From positions 62,001-126,000 of the forward strand of contig JAJFZO010000130.1 in the NCBI GenBank assembly GCA_021397835.1: a stretch of DNA of 64,000 nt, in the 5' to 3' direction. Made by a program: the position numbers and the translations under genes. Of the stretch, positions 36,905-48,656 are shown piece by piece (position 1 is the first letter of the stretch; every line of letters starts with the position of its first letter). The notes below the pieces were generated by a model that was given only the letters and a program-made list of their open reading frames with translations, was not told where the DNA came from and ran no database searches. The DNA comes from Moringa oleifera (taxonomy: Eukaryota; Streptophyta; Magnoliopsida; Brassicales; Moringaceae).

Positions 36905-38682
36905 ACCTGGGTCCTTACATTTAGGAGGTAATTTTTCTGAAGAACAGCTGAAACATTTTTCCCCATACTTACAAATTCATTACCTTTTAATTTTCTCTTA
37001 TTGGTGCATAACTCTTTCAAAAATTTGGCATATCGAGGTACTTGTTTAATTGCATCAAGTAAAGGAATATTTACCTCGACCTTGCGAAAGGTATCAAAAA
37101 TCTCCTTTTCTTCCTCCTCATTCTTCTTAGGTTTAGATAATCTAGAAGGAAAGGGAGGAATTAACATGGAAGTCTTTGATTGCTCTCTGTTGGATCCCTT
37201 AGGCTGGTCAAGCTCTGGTTGAGGAACTACTTCTTTTTCAGTCTCTTCTCTTGAGATGCATCCTTTGGTAATCTTGCCAGGTTCTTTTAACTCAGTTCCA
37301 CTTCTCAAGATAATTGCACTAGCATTCTGTTTTGGGTTGACAATAGTTTGTGAAGGTAATTTTCCTTGAGATTCCAATCTGTCCATTGAAGATGCTAGTT
37401 GACCTACTTGATCCTCTAACTTTCTAATACTTATTCTTGTCTCCTGCTGAAATTGTTGTGTGTTAGATGCAAGTGATTTAATAATATCTTCAAGAGACAT
37501 ACCTGAATTTGGATGAGGTTGTGGTGGTGGAGCTGGTTGTCTAGATTAAAATTGAGGTCTTGCTCCATAACTAAGATTGGGATGATCCCTCCATCCTAGG
37601 TTATATGTATTTGAATAAGGGTCATACTTCCTTTGTGGTGGACCTGAGAATCCTCCAACTACATTAGCATCCTTATAGGGATCATCTTGAAGTGTAGGAC
37701 ACATGTTAGTTGGATGACCAGTAGCAGCACAAATCCCACAAGCTTTAACTTGTTGCATGTTTCCTACAGCCAATTGTTGAACAAGAGAAGTTAGATTGGC
37801 TATTTGATTTTCAAGAGAAGATATATTTACCTCATTAATCCTTTTTAAAGATGTATCTTGTCTAAATCCAAACTGTTGTGAGTTAGCAGCCATGGTGGAA
37901 ATCAAATCTCTAGCTTCACGAGGAGTTTTATTTACTATAGCACCTCCACTAGCTGCATCCATCATCCTTCTTTCCATGGGTAGTAATCCTTCATAAAAAT
38001 ACTGAATGAGAAGTTGTTTAGAAATTCCATGTTAAGGACATCTTGCACACAGTTGTTTAAATCTTTCCCAATACTCATGAAGGGTTTCAATATCTCTCTA
38101 CTTTATCCCACATATTTCCCTTCTAATACTAGCAGCTCGTGAAGCAGGGAAAAATTTATCAAGAAATAACGTTAAAATCTGTATCCATGTGGTCACAGAA
38201 CCAGAAGGTAAATAAAACAACCAATCTTTTGCTTTTTCAGTCAGCGAGAATGGAAAAGCACGTAATTTGATCTCATCTTCAGTTACTCCTTGTGGTTTTA
38301 GGCTTGAGCACACCACATGGAATTCCTTTAGATGCTTGTGAGGATCTTCATTTTCAAAGCCGTGAAACTTCGGGAGCAAATGGATCAAACCAGACTTTAA
38401 CTCAAAATCTGCTTGTAAAATTGGATATTGAATGCAGAGTGGCTGCTGATTTACTTCTGGTGCAGCCAATTGCTTCAAAGTTCTCTCTTCATTAGCCATG
38501 TCTTGTTCTATTTTAGAATCACTAGATGAATCAACTAGATTAAATGCTAAATTCGATTCAGAAGATGAAGGTGAAGAATCTTGTTGACTTCGTAATTTAG
38601 CTTCCTTCCTGAATCTTTTTGCTGTCTTCTCAATTTCAGGATCGTGTGGAACTAGATCACCTGCACCAGAAGAACGGAGCAT
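36850..38682 (-). pseudogene. Athila gag
   Basis: Gag most likely starts at the ATG at 38682 ('MLRSSGAGDLVPHDPEIEKT'). The first part (to 38101) holds the capsid-like region: 'LLPKFHGFENEDPHKHLKEF', 'LRAFPFSLTEKAKDWLFYLP'. Part two (37977-37549) has a CCHC zinc knuckle 'CGICAATGHPTNMC'. Part three (37500-36850) is a charged linker with 'LEDQVGQLASSMDRL'. In-frame stops occur at 38098-38100 (TAG), 38032-38034 (TAA) and 37546-37548 (TAA), and a one-base loss in the A run at 36932-36936 throws gag out of frame with protease. Gag builds the particle. Confidence 0.9.
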
Positions 38683-38705
38683 TAAAATAAATCTAATTAA
38701 AACCA

Positions 38706-38724
38706 ATCCCCGGTAACGGCGCCA
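38706..38724 (-). other. Athila primer binding site, tRNA-Asp type
   Basis: The minus strand reads TGGCGCCGTTACCGGGGAT, complementary to the 3' end of plant tRNA-Asp as I remember it, with one mismatch, five bases from the 5' LTR. Confidence 0.85.
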
Positions 38725-38729
38725 AAAAT

Positions 38730-39940
38730 TGTTGGTTGTCGAGACCAACAAATTAAATTCCTAAATTCTTGCTCAAAATATTAAACTTGTAGTATGGATG
38801 AGCAAGGTCGTTTCCACAAAGATTGGTTAGATTTATTTTTTTTGCAAAAATAAAACAAAAGAAAAGGGGGTTTGAGGAGTTAAAAAATAGATCAAATAAG
38901 AATAACAGGAAAGAAAAAATTAATGTAATAAAGTATCCAGTCAAAGGTATAATTTCGGGTTTGATTTAGGAATTGATCATTGATGCAAAGATAAAAATCT
39001 CTTAATCTTCACTGAATTAGTTATGGTTGTTGGTACCACCTAACAACCTGTTTTTCCTTACTTCTTTGATAACCAGGATACGATCTCTAATTATTTCTCT
39101 TATCAATAAATAACCCTAGATACGATCTTAGGATTTAATTTATCAATAGCATTAAGAATTAGAAAAACTACCAATTCTAGCCAATAAACACATATGTAGG
39201 TTTATTTAAACTAGATTATTTATCTTCATAACATAAATTGAAAACCTCTTTTGTAATCAACTATGTTATTTACTACTTATATTAGAACACTTAAACAATT
39301 ACGGATTTAAAGTTTTAAATAGTAACCTATTATTTTGATGATTAAACAAAGGGCCATTTTTGTTGCAATCAACCAAAATAATATTTTCAATAAGCATAGA
39401 AGATAAATAAACAATGAAGAAATAAAGAACAAATAAATCAGTTAGATCTCACAATTCTGAAGAATCAAACCCTTGATTATCCTTTGACTAGAAAAGGTGT
39501 TTAGCAATCCATGAAAAGAAAAAGATCTACGAAAAGAAGAAAGTAAATAATAAACTCTGGATGTTCCTTTGAAGGAACTACCTCCCCTTTATATAATAAT
39601 CCTTAAACATGATAACCTATTTTAACTAGGACTCTTAAAGATAAAGATAAAGATAAAATTCTACAATTACTTTTTAAATAAAAGATAAAGTCTTTGTTCG
39701 GTGAAATTTCAATGTTATTGGGAGTCTCAGCGCCTTATCCAAAGACATCTTCTAGTTCATCCACATCTCTTAGGAATCCAACTTTATATCTTCAAATAAT
39801 GAATTTGAGTCCATCTTAGTTGATTTCCTCAATCCACCCTATTAAATATAAAACATAGTCGAAATCCAAGATTTAATCATTTATAACCAATAAAATACGA
39901 GAAAATATAATAATATATATGATTATTATGCATTCTATCA
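38730..39940 (-). repeat. Athila 5' LTR
   Basis: 1211 bp, same ends as 30467-31679. Differences counted by eye include sites near 38812, 38913, 39181, 39314, 39357, 39488-39496, 39668, 39693, 39710 and 39861. Confidence 0.95.
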
Positions 39941-39945
39941 GTCCT
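39941..39945. repeat. target-site duplication, right
   Basis: gtcct, matching 30462-30466. Confidence 0.9.
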
Positions 39946-40616
39946 TTTATTTTTTAAATATGGACATTATGGACTGATCTTAGAGTTTAGTGTTCATAAG
40001 CTTAAAAAAGGGTGGTGGCTTTAAAGAACTTGATCATGGGCTTGAGTTCTTGACTTAGGCCATTGATTAAACTAGAAACAAAATAATTTACATCTAATCT
40101 AGAATTATATTTGAGGAAAATAGATTTATATTCTTCAAATTTCTCATGATACTCCAACATTGATCCTTTTTGTTTCATCTCATTGAATTCCTCAACTACC
40201 TCTACAACAATTAGTTCTCCAAACCTCTCATATAATACTTCAATAAAAACTTCTTGAGTGTTTCCTATGTGTGGGACCTGCCAACCTTGGTACTAGACAT
40301 CAGCCTTCTTTCCTAGTTAGAGCATTACTAAAAGCAATGTCTGTTACACCAAAAAGTTGAAAATACTTTTATCATTCTAGTATCTATAACTTTGGGTTAT
40401 TTCTACCAAAGCTTGTTAAATTTATCTTTGGCATCTTACCTCCAAAAATATTATTGGATATATTTTGACCAGAGCTTCATTTTTGCCGACACTGACGTGA
40501 ATCTATTTACAAATGAACATAGGTGAATGCTTCATTCATTACCTGGTTGCATTGTTACAAGTGACCGATTTGAAACCATTAGTTGTTGGGAGATGAACTA
40601 TGAGTGGTATAGGTGG
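39946..40616 (-). pseudogene. chromovirus gag relic hit by the Athila insertion
   Basis: The minus strand, in broken frames from 40583: 'MVSNRSLVTMQPGNE', 'FTSVSAKMK', near 40160 'EYHEKFEEYKSIFLKYNSRL', 'YFVSSLINGLSQELKPMIKF', and near 39970 'DQSIMSIFKK'. It is the same gag family as the relic at 22820-23478 and keeps the middle part missing there. Its continuation is at 30250-30461, beyond the Athila element. Confidence 0.75.
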
Positions 40617-42900
40617 TGTCACAATGGGCTTCATACTAAGTGAATCCTCAAGGCGACTTGAGAAATATTCTCGGATGATTTCTTTCTAAAAAAACAAATA
40701 TAAAAACGAAAGGATTCATCATCAATCTTTTTTAGAATACGATTAGACACTAAAATTCATTCATTTTCTAAAATTATTTTTTAAATTACTAAAAATAAAT
40801 ATAAATAAAGAAACATTGGTCAATTGAAATTAAAAACATGAGTTCGGGAGTCGATTATGCATGAGGAAGGATTAGATTCCATACGACGTCTAAATATCAA
40901 TACCAATTGATCACAATTATTTTTTGATTTTGAAACTCACTTATTTTTAAAATTGATTCTCGAAAAATGTTTCAAAAAGAATTTGATTGTGCATGAAATG
41001 AAAACAATCAGAATTTTAATTTTTTGAGAATATAAAAATTTAACTCTTATTTCGTCGTTAATTCTTGACAACATATTTTCATGGTAAAGGATATAAATGT
41101 CTTGCTTTGACTCAATTATTAATCTCTAAAACATTTTTGTGATGAGAAATTTGAAGGTTTCATTCTTACTTAACTCATAATTCTCAAAAATATTTTTTGT
41201 ATGCATATACAATGTCAATACTAAAATATGATGCAAGTAAAGCATAAATAATTTCAATGTCTCATAAGCCTAACACAAGTAAACAATTACTATTTACTAT
41301 CTAAATTTAGGTCTTAAACTCATATTTTCATAATTTTATTAATTTGAAGGTAAAAATGAATTTGAGGTCATACAAAATATTTTTTTACTTTTCCTAGAAG
41401 CATTTTAAAGAATATAGACATTTCTCTCTTAAGATTTTTTGTACTATTTCAAAGAAGTTATTTTTTATTTTTTAAAAAATAACAATAATTTTATACTAAA
41501 AAGTGTGAAAATCTCTCTATTGAGATTTTTTTATACTCTTAAAAATATAAAATATTCATTTGTTTTAATTTTAATTTTTAGATTAAAAAATATAAAAAAT
41601 CTCTCTCTTGAGATTTTTTCGTATCATCAAAATGTTTTTTTTTATATAGTTTTTGTGAAAGTAACTCTACTTCTCAACAACTTGAAACAAATATATTTTT
41701 TATTTTTAAAAATAAATTTTATATTAAAAATATGAAGTAATTTTGATTTTTTATTTTTTAAAAATAATGAATATATATTTTATTTTTTGAAAATAATTTT
41801 TAAGTTAAAGAATATGAAAGCATCTCTAGTTAGATTTTTCAAAATTTTGAAGTATATATTTTTATTTTTAAATAATTTTTATTAAAAATATCAAAATATT
41901 TCTTTTGAATTTTTTATACTTTAAGAATTTGAAATATTATTTTTTTATTTTAAAAAAATTGAAATAATATTAAAATGATTCTACCTTCTTCAAAAATATA
42001 ATTAAAATTAAATGAATTAAAAAATAAAAAGATTTAATTACTTAATAATTTTATATTATCAATAATTTTTATTTTATTATTTTTTAAACAATCCTGTTAT
42101 CTCAAAATCATACCTCTTTCTTATTTTATTTTTTTCTTCTTCCTTTGATTTTTTTGTTCTTTTTCTTCGTTAAACAAACTGATACTCTTCCTTCCATAGC
42201 CATTATTCTCCTTTCTTTATCTTTTTCTTCTCTTGTTTTTTTTCCTCTCTTCTTTTTTCTCTCTTTTTCCTTTCTATACAAACAATTTCCACTTTATTTA
42301 TAAGCACTCTGTCTTTTTTTTAAAAAAACTTTTTTATATACCAAATCATATCCATTCTATTTTACATCACATATTTTTTGTTTTTTTCTTATTATTTTCA
42401 CATACTACCTATCTCATTTTGCATGATTTTTTTTATGTACTCAACATAAAAATATAAAAAATTGTGTGTGCCCATAAGTAAGAGAATATGAAGTCATTAA
42501 ACATAGTGCATACATTAATGTACAAAGTAAATAAAAATATAAAAAAATAAAAAAATCTAAATAATTTTTTTAAAAAGGATAGGATATATATCTGCAAAAT
42601 GAGTAACAATATATATAATAAATAAGTAAATAAATAAAAAATATTTACAAAAATAAAATAATGGAGTATAAAAAATAAATGATGATAAAATAAAAAAATG
42701 AAAATTATTTTATTTCTTTAAAAAATATGGTATTTGATTTAAAAATATCTTATCAAAATTTTTTCCTTAAAAAAGGGGTATTTATAGGCCAACTTTGCCT
42801 TAAAATGCTATGAAAAGCCATTGTTTGCTTAAAAAGCAGATGTTGCAAGTACCCACACTTGTGATGATGTCTTTTGTTTCTCTTTTTTTAAAAAAATTTT
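40617..42900 (-). repeat. Tat/Ogre-type LTR remnant
   Basis: The reverse complement aligns with 57442-59777: the end 'aagtcgcctt' matches 'aagtcgcttc'; 'ctaatccttcctcatgcataat' in one matches the like phrase near 59535 in the other; and the 'aattaataaaattat' to 'atgagac' block matches 59058-59130. Both contain a field of diverged repeats about 'aaatctcaagagagag' (here 41400-41950 in complement). Only the end at 40617 is clear; the other is lost in low-complexity sequence near 42900. No internal region adjoins it, so it may be a solo LTR. Confidence 0.6.
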
Positions 42901-43299
42901 ATTTTTTATACTTAAAAAAATGCATGCCGTGGGTACCTGCATGCCACAGGTGCCCACCTGCATCCACAGGCACCACATTCATGGTGCTTGTGTTTTTTTA
43001 AAAATTATTTTTATTTTTAAAAATATATATTTATATATTTATTTATATATTTTATTAATTTTAATATTTTTTAAACTGATCAAGATGAAATTAAGTATTT
43101 TATAATTATTTTGAGTCATATATGATAGAATTTTTATATTAATAAATATTGGTTTGTATTCTGAAAGTTATAAGGGTTGAACAAGAAGAAGTAGATCAAT
43201 AGATCTGTTCACAATGTATAGAAGCCGTTTGTTAATTGTGGCCTTGCTTTATGAGCAGAACTATGGGTTTTCACATTAAATAGACAATAACGTGAACGA

Positions 43300-43860
43300 T
43301 TTGCTATTAGACTTGACCGTGATTTGATTAAAATCGATAAATCGAATCGTAACTTTAAAGTTTTTAATCAAACTAGAATTGATATAAACGGTTTCGATTT
43401 TAAATCGTAATAAAAATTATTTTGAAAATAGTTTGGTTACGATTTATATAAATTTTGAATCGAAATCAAAATTGACAGTTCAAAACTGATGTTTTTGGTT
43501 CGGTTTTTAATTAAATTAATTTTTAAAATATTAAAAAATTAATTTTAATTTTAAAATATATATTTTAATAAATATATAATTATTTTTTATTTTTAATTTT
43601 ATTAAAAATTTATAATTAAAATAAAAATATTATATTTATAATTAAAATATCAATTAAAATTTAAATTAAATTGAAATTTAAACTGTATATGAACCGAAAT
43701 CTGAACCGAACCAGAATTACTTTTGAACCGAACTTTAACTAAAACTGCAATTTAATGGTTCAAGTTTCGGTTCGTTTTAACCATGAACCTTGAATCGACG
43801 GTTTGAAACCGAAATCGAATCGAACTCGAATTATAATCAAATCTACTTATTACACCATAT
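43300..43860. mobile_element. MITE-like inverted-repeat element rich in GAACCGAA
   Basis: The ends are loosely inverted ('gatttgattaaaatcgat' with 'atttgattataattcgag' in complement), and the interior is full of 'aaccgaa'/'ttcggtt' phrases on both strands, as in hAT-like miniature elements of plants. There is no ORF. Exact termini and a target duplication were not found. Confidence 0.4.
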
Positions 43861-45100
43861 AGAACTTTTTTGATTTTTTCATTTCAGAAATCATGTTATC
43901 CAGATAAAACATTGTGGGCATATTTATTTTTTTATAATTAACATAAAAAATTTTATTATTAATTTTTTTAAATTATTACCTGTCATAATTATCATCATAT
44001 TAAAAAATAGATACAACTCAAATTAACAAAAAAAAAATAAATAAATCTTTGTCAAAGACATGTATGCATTCATGCCTATGCTTCTTATTTATTTGTGCTC
44101 TGAAATCTATTGAACAAGGCTTTAATTGGCATTAAAAAGAACATGTATTTTAAATATATATATATATATATAAATATATATCTGATTATAGAACAAACAT
44201 AGAAAATCTCTCGATACCGAATCCAAATTCAAATATATAAATTGCATTTTGACACGTGATGTTATATGTTTTGTACTATATTTTTTCTTGCCCTTTTTTA
44301 TCTAATGTCAATGTCATGAATGGCTCCAAGAACATTATTGTGAAAGCCTTATCTGAATTACACTGGCAGACTGAATGGGCCACCAGGCAACCAACCCCTA
44401 TAGTTACTTCACTGTATTATATGATGAGGCCGACAGATGACTATTGTAATAAATATCAAATTTATTTTTAAAGTATATAAATTTTTTATTACAATAAATT
44501 TCTAATTGAGTTCTTGAATTACGTAAAAATTATGCAAAATTTCACGATTTTATTATTAAATTTTTTAATGTAATTTGAAAACTAAATTAAAAGATTAACA
44601 CAGCAAAAAATTCATATTTTTCTTCATAAAATGAATTCATCAGGCAGACATGAAAAGATATACGCTTGCCACTCACTTATTCATCATTTTGTGCACATAT
44701 ATAAACAAGTGATGTTAAATTTTCTAATTTCTAATGTCAGGTTTACATCAATATCAATTATAATTAAGATATATTGAATGATAAAGATTAACACATCAAT
44801 AAATTATGATAATTTATATTATTTGAATGATATATAATTATGATTTTTATAAATAAATAACATTAATTTTTTTAATTTTTCAAAATTAATTATTAATTAA
44901 TATAAAATTTTATTTCATTTAAAAAATTTTGATCGAACCAACAGATAATTTTAAAATATTTAGCATTACTCAAAATAAAATATAAATTAATTTTTAAATT
45001 TCTGAATGGTTATTATATTTTACAACAATCAATAAATAATAAAAAAAAAACATGAATACCTGCATTTTTGGAAGATCAAAACCATCAAAAAAAAGATGAC
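43861..45100. other. intergenic, no gene seen
   Basis: AT-rich. A TA microsatellite lies at about 44155-44174. The plus ORF 44256-44471 has no recognised motif. Confidence 0.5.
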
Positions 45101-45450
45101 AATGTACTACGTTTTCAGGCCGTTGAAAACCATTACATTTTCATAATTGCATATTTTTGATGTTTTTCAACCGCCGTTAAATCTAATATGGTGGCGGTTA
45201 ACATTTTTCAAAAATAGCAAATTTATCTTCAAAATTGAACATTCTTCTACAGTCACAATTGTTGAAGATTTTCATCAAATGAATTCTCAACGGTAATTCC
45301 TGTGATTTCAGTTTACCCATCGAAAATTTATTATCGAAACTTGTTAAAGTGGTGGTTTGTTAATTGCCATTTATTATATTCCCTAATAATTTTGATTGCC
45401 AATAATTATATTGAAAATCGTCGACAAAATGCGTATCTCCTGTAGTGATA
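45100..45450. mobile_element. small CACTA-like remnant
   Basis: At 45421-45450 the complement reads cactacaggagatacgcatt, like a CACTA terminal repeat; inside are 'gcggttaac'-like repeats on both strands. The matching left end is only suggested by 'gtactacg' near 45104. About 0.5 kb upstream of the terpene synthase. Confidence 0.35.
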
Positions 45451-45886
45451 TTATAATTGTACTCACATGAATTAATTTTCAGTAATTATATATATATATA
45501 TATATTTGTACTAAAAAAACCAAACTTTGATAAATTAATTCAAAATTTTAGTTATTAAAAACACTTGATTAAAGATGAAAGAAATTTCAATTTAACTAAT
45601 TTTAAGAGCAATACCCGTACCAATTGAAGATACATGGATTAATTCGAACATGCTGGCCAAAACAATTCTGATATTACATGTATAATAAGACAAATGACTC
45701 AACTTCCTTTTTTTTTTTTTTTTGTCACTTTACAATTAAAAAAAATAGTAAAATAATGCTAGCAAGGGAAAGGGAAGAATCTGACGTGCTTTGTCATGTT
45801 TAATGAAATGGCAGCCTGGTGGATTTTTCAACTTGATCTGTGCATTTTCGATCCATACGATACAGTTTAGCATGATGGTTTGCCCC

Positions 45887-45893
45887 ATAAATA
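45887..45893 (+). promoter_or_regulatory. TATA box candidate of the terpene synthase
   Basis: ATAAATA, 83 bases before the ATG at 45976, followed by a CT-rich leader. Confidence 0.5.
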
Positions 45894-45975
45894 TGAGACC
45901 AATATAGCAGCTCTTTCACTTCAAGCTTCTTCCATTTAAGCAGAAAGTAAAGAAGCTAGTGATCGTTTCAAGGAT

Positions 45976-48656
45976 ATGTCTAAACCAGCTTCTGCGGTTC
46001 CTGCTGCTTCCCCTCAAAATGTTTCGTCCAACACTATCAATCGTCGCTGTGCTAACTATCGTCCTAGTATTTGGGGGAATCGCTTCATATTAAATGCTTC
46101 TGATGATTCAATGGTACCTAGCTGTCATACATGTGTTTACAAGCCACTTCATTTAATCCTTAGATTAGTTGAGAATGCATTTCTTAGATTTGCATGCTTG
46201 CATGTTTTCATATGCGTAAGTACGGTCATTAGTTATTTGCTTCTTCTGTAGCGTATTGCATTGGATTAGAGCTTCTAACCATCTACACAAAATAACTATT
46301 ATTGTTAATCTTTTTCGCAGACTTGTGATGTTCCAACTCAAGAACAAATGCAAGAACTAAAACAAGCAGTTAAAAGGATGCTAGTGGCAGCTACAGATGA
46401 AGCTTCCCAGAAACTAGCCTTAATTGATGCAATCCAACGCTTAGGAGTTGCATACCATTTTGAGAGAGAGATAGAAAATGAATTAGGAAAAATCTATTAT
46501 GACTACAGCAGTAATGATCACAACAATCTCTATACCGTCGCCCTTCAATTTCGACTGCTTAGACAGCAAGGATTTAAAATTCCTTGTGGTAAGTCTCTTC
46601 CTTAAAATTCTTTCCATAATTCTCCAATGCCTTTCTTCAACAAATCATGATTAAGGATATATATATACTGTAGTTAAAAATGGCTTATAGACTGTATCTT
46701 CGCTCCAGCAAATTTACCGTCAATCTAAACACTATATGGACATTATACAGAACTAGCATTTACCATCTACATTGTATGTACATAGTTCTTCATATATGGA
46801 AAGCTAATGAAAAGTATAGATATCTATATATGTGTGTTTGTGCCTAAAGCTTGAGGTTATTCCTGCAGAAGTGTTTGACAAGTTCAAAGACGAAAAAGGA
46901 AACTTTAAGGAATCCTTGCTTAGCGACGTCCCAGGCATGCTAGAACTTTATGAAGCTTCACATATGCAAGTACGTGGAGAAGACATACTAGAGGAAGCAT
47001 TGGCTTTCACTACCACTCATCTTAAGTCCGTAGCAAGTACTTTGCATGATCCTCTTGCAGCACAAGTTGCTCGGGCCCTCAAACAACCTATTCGCAGAGG
47101 CTTGACTAGGCTAGGAGCTAAGCACTTCTTCTCCATATACCAAGAAGTCAGCTCTCATAACAGAGATTTACTGAGATTTGCAAAATTGGATTTCAATTTG
47201 TTACAATCTCTACACAAAAAAGAGTTGAGTGAGCTCTCCAGGTCAGATGTTATTCTTGATAGTCATCATGTGCTTAGCTATCTAACGTTTGAATTATGTC
47301 AATGAATATATGTGTGTACTACTTTTCAGGTGGTGGAAAGATTTAGACTTTGCAAGAAAGCTACCTTATGCCAGAGATAGACTGGTTGAGTGTTACTTTT
47401 GGATATTAGGAGTGTGTTTTGAGCCTCAATATTCATTTGTGAGAAAGATATTGACCAAAGTGATTTGCATTACATCAGTGATAGATGATACATATGATGC
47501 GTATGGCACATTTGAAGAACTTGAAGTCTTCACTGAAGCAATTGAGAGGTTCATAAAAATACTTATATTTTCACCTAAGAATTAATAGGTATTGCTTGCA
47601 GGTTAACTTGATTATGTAATTATAGGTCATGTTTAAACTTTCAGGTGGGATATGAGCAGCTTAGATAAAGTTCCAGAATACATGAAACTCTGTTATAAAG
47701 CACTCTTAGATGTTTATCAAGAAATAGAAGACGAGATGAGGACACAAAGAAAGTCATATCGTGTCCAATACGCCAAAGAAAGGGTAAATTCACTTCAACT
47801 TGACATCAACAATCCTTTCTTCGTTCCCCACTTCTCACTAGATTCATAAAATTATCAGCTTAATACTTATATAATCATCTCATCTCGTTAATCAAGATGA
47901 AGGAACTGGTCAAGGCCTACTTAGCTGAGGCCAAATGGCTGCATGAAGATTACATACCAACCATGGAAGAGTACATGCCTGTAGCCCTCACATCCACTGG
48001 CCACTCCATGCTTATAACCACAGCTTTTGTCGGCATGGGTGATTTAGCAACAGAAGATGTCTTTGATTGGCTATCCAATGACAATAAAATCTTGAGAGCT
48101 ATGTCTGTCATTTGTCGGCTCATGGACGACATTGTTTCTCACAAGGTATCGATACATTTTTTTTATACTGAGTGTTTCATAAAATTTTGTTAACGTAAAC
48201 GTCCAGGAGGCGGAGTATTCAAATTAAACTATTAGTTTGTTGAATGGAAGGAATTTCTTTTATAAAATTCATATTTTTCTTCAACATATATTCAAATATA
48301 AATTTGTGCTCCCTTTTAAAATTACAACCATTTGCATATGATATTATTTGTACTTGCAGTTTGAACAAGAGAGAGGGCATGCACCCTCCAGCATCGAGTG
48401 CTACATGAAGCAATATGGTGTGACAGAGCTGGAGACATGTAACGTGCTTAGGAAGCAAGTAATGAATGGTTGGAAAGACTTAAACCAGTCATTTTTTAGA
48501 CCCACTGCTGTGCCCATGTGTCTCCTAACTTGCGTCCTCAACTTCCCTAGAGTAATAGATCTGCTTTATGCGGAGGAGGACGCCTACACACATATTGGAA
48601 AAGCTGCAATAGATGGTATCACTTCATTGCTCATTGATCCCGCGGTGCCAATTTAA
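45976..48656 (+). CDS. sesquiterpene synthase, TPS-a type
   Basis: Seven exons: 45976-46113, 46321-46588, 46869-47241, 47330-47548, 47645-47783, 47897-48145, 48360-48656. Together they give 1683 bases, 560 residues, with every junction GT-AG and in frame. The last exon lengths 219, 139 and 249 are those usual for angiosperm TPS genes. Motifs: RR-x8-W at residues 23-33; 'RDR' at 275-277; the Mg-binding DDTYD at 312-316; and DDIVSHKFE at 456-464 (NSE/DTE motif), split by the last intron. There is no plastid transit peptide, and the RR-x8-W motif lies close to the N-terminus, so the enzyme should act in the cytosol on farnesyl diphosphate. The product cannot be read from sequence. '[16 protein letters not shown]' is a normal C-terminus. 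No lesion is visible, so I judge it functional. Confidence 0.94.

Larger units (their letters stand above)
30467..39940 (-). mobile_element. complete Athila-type Ty3/gypsy LTR retrotransposon
   Basis: A 9.47-kb element on the minus strand with 1213- and 1211-bp LTRs, 5-bp target duplication (gtcct), tRNA-Asp-type primer site, polypurine tract and gag-protease-RT-RNase H-integrase in Athila order. Wording such as 'YCYLDGYSGFHQIPVAPEDQ' and 'MPFGLCNAPATFQRCM' is typical of the Athila lineage. By eye the LTRs differ at 12 substitutions (11 transitions) and two 1-base indels, about 1%. All structural ends are present, but seven in-frame stops and one frameshift prevent it making its own proteins. 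No env-like ORF is seen. Confidence 0.95.

Noticed and set aside
38706..38724. Plus-strand sequence equal to the 3' end of a tRNA-Asp
   Set aside because: No tRNA body precedes it; it is the Athila primer binding site.
41439..42457. AT-rich plus ORFs of 74-98 codons
   Set aside because: Phe, Leu, Ile and Lys runs from low-complexity DNA inside an LTR remnant.
47652..48193. Terpene synthase pieces as separate small genes
   Set aside because: They are exons of one gene; splicing at GT-AG sites gives one 560-residue protein with all motifs.
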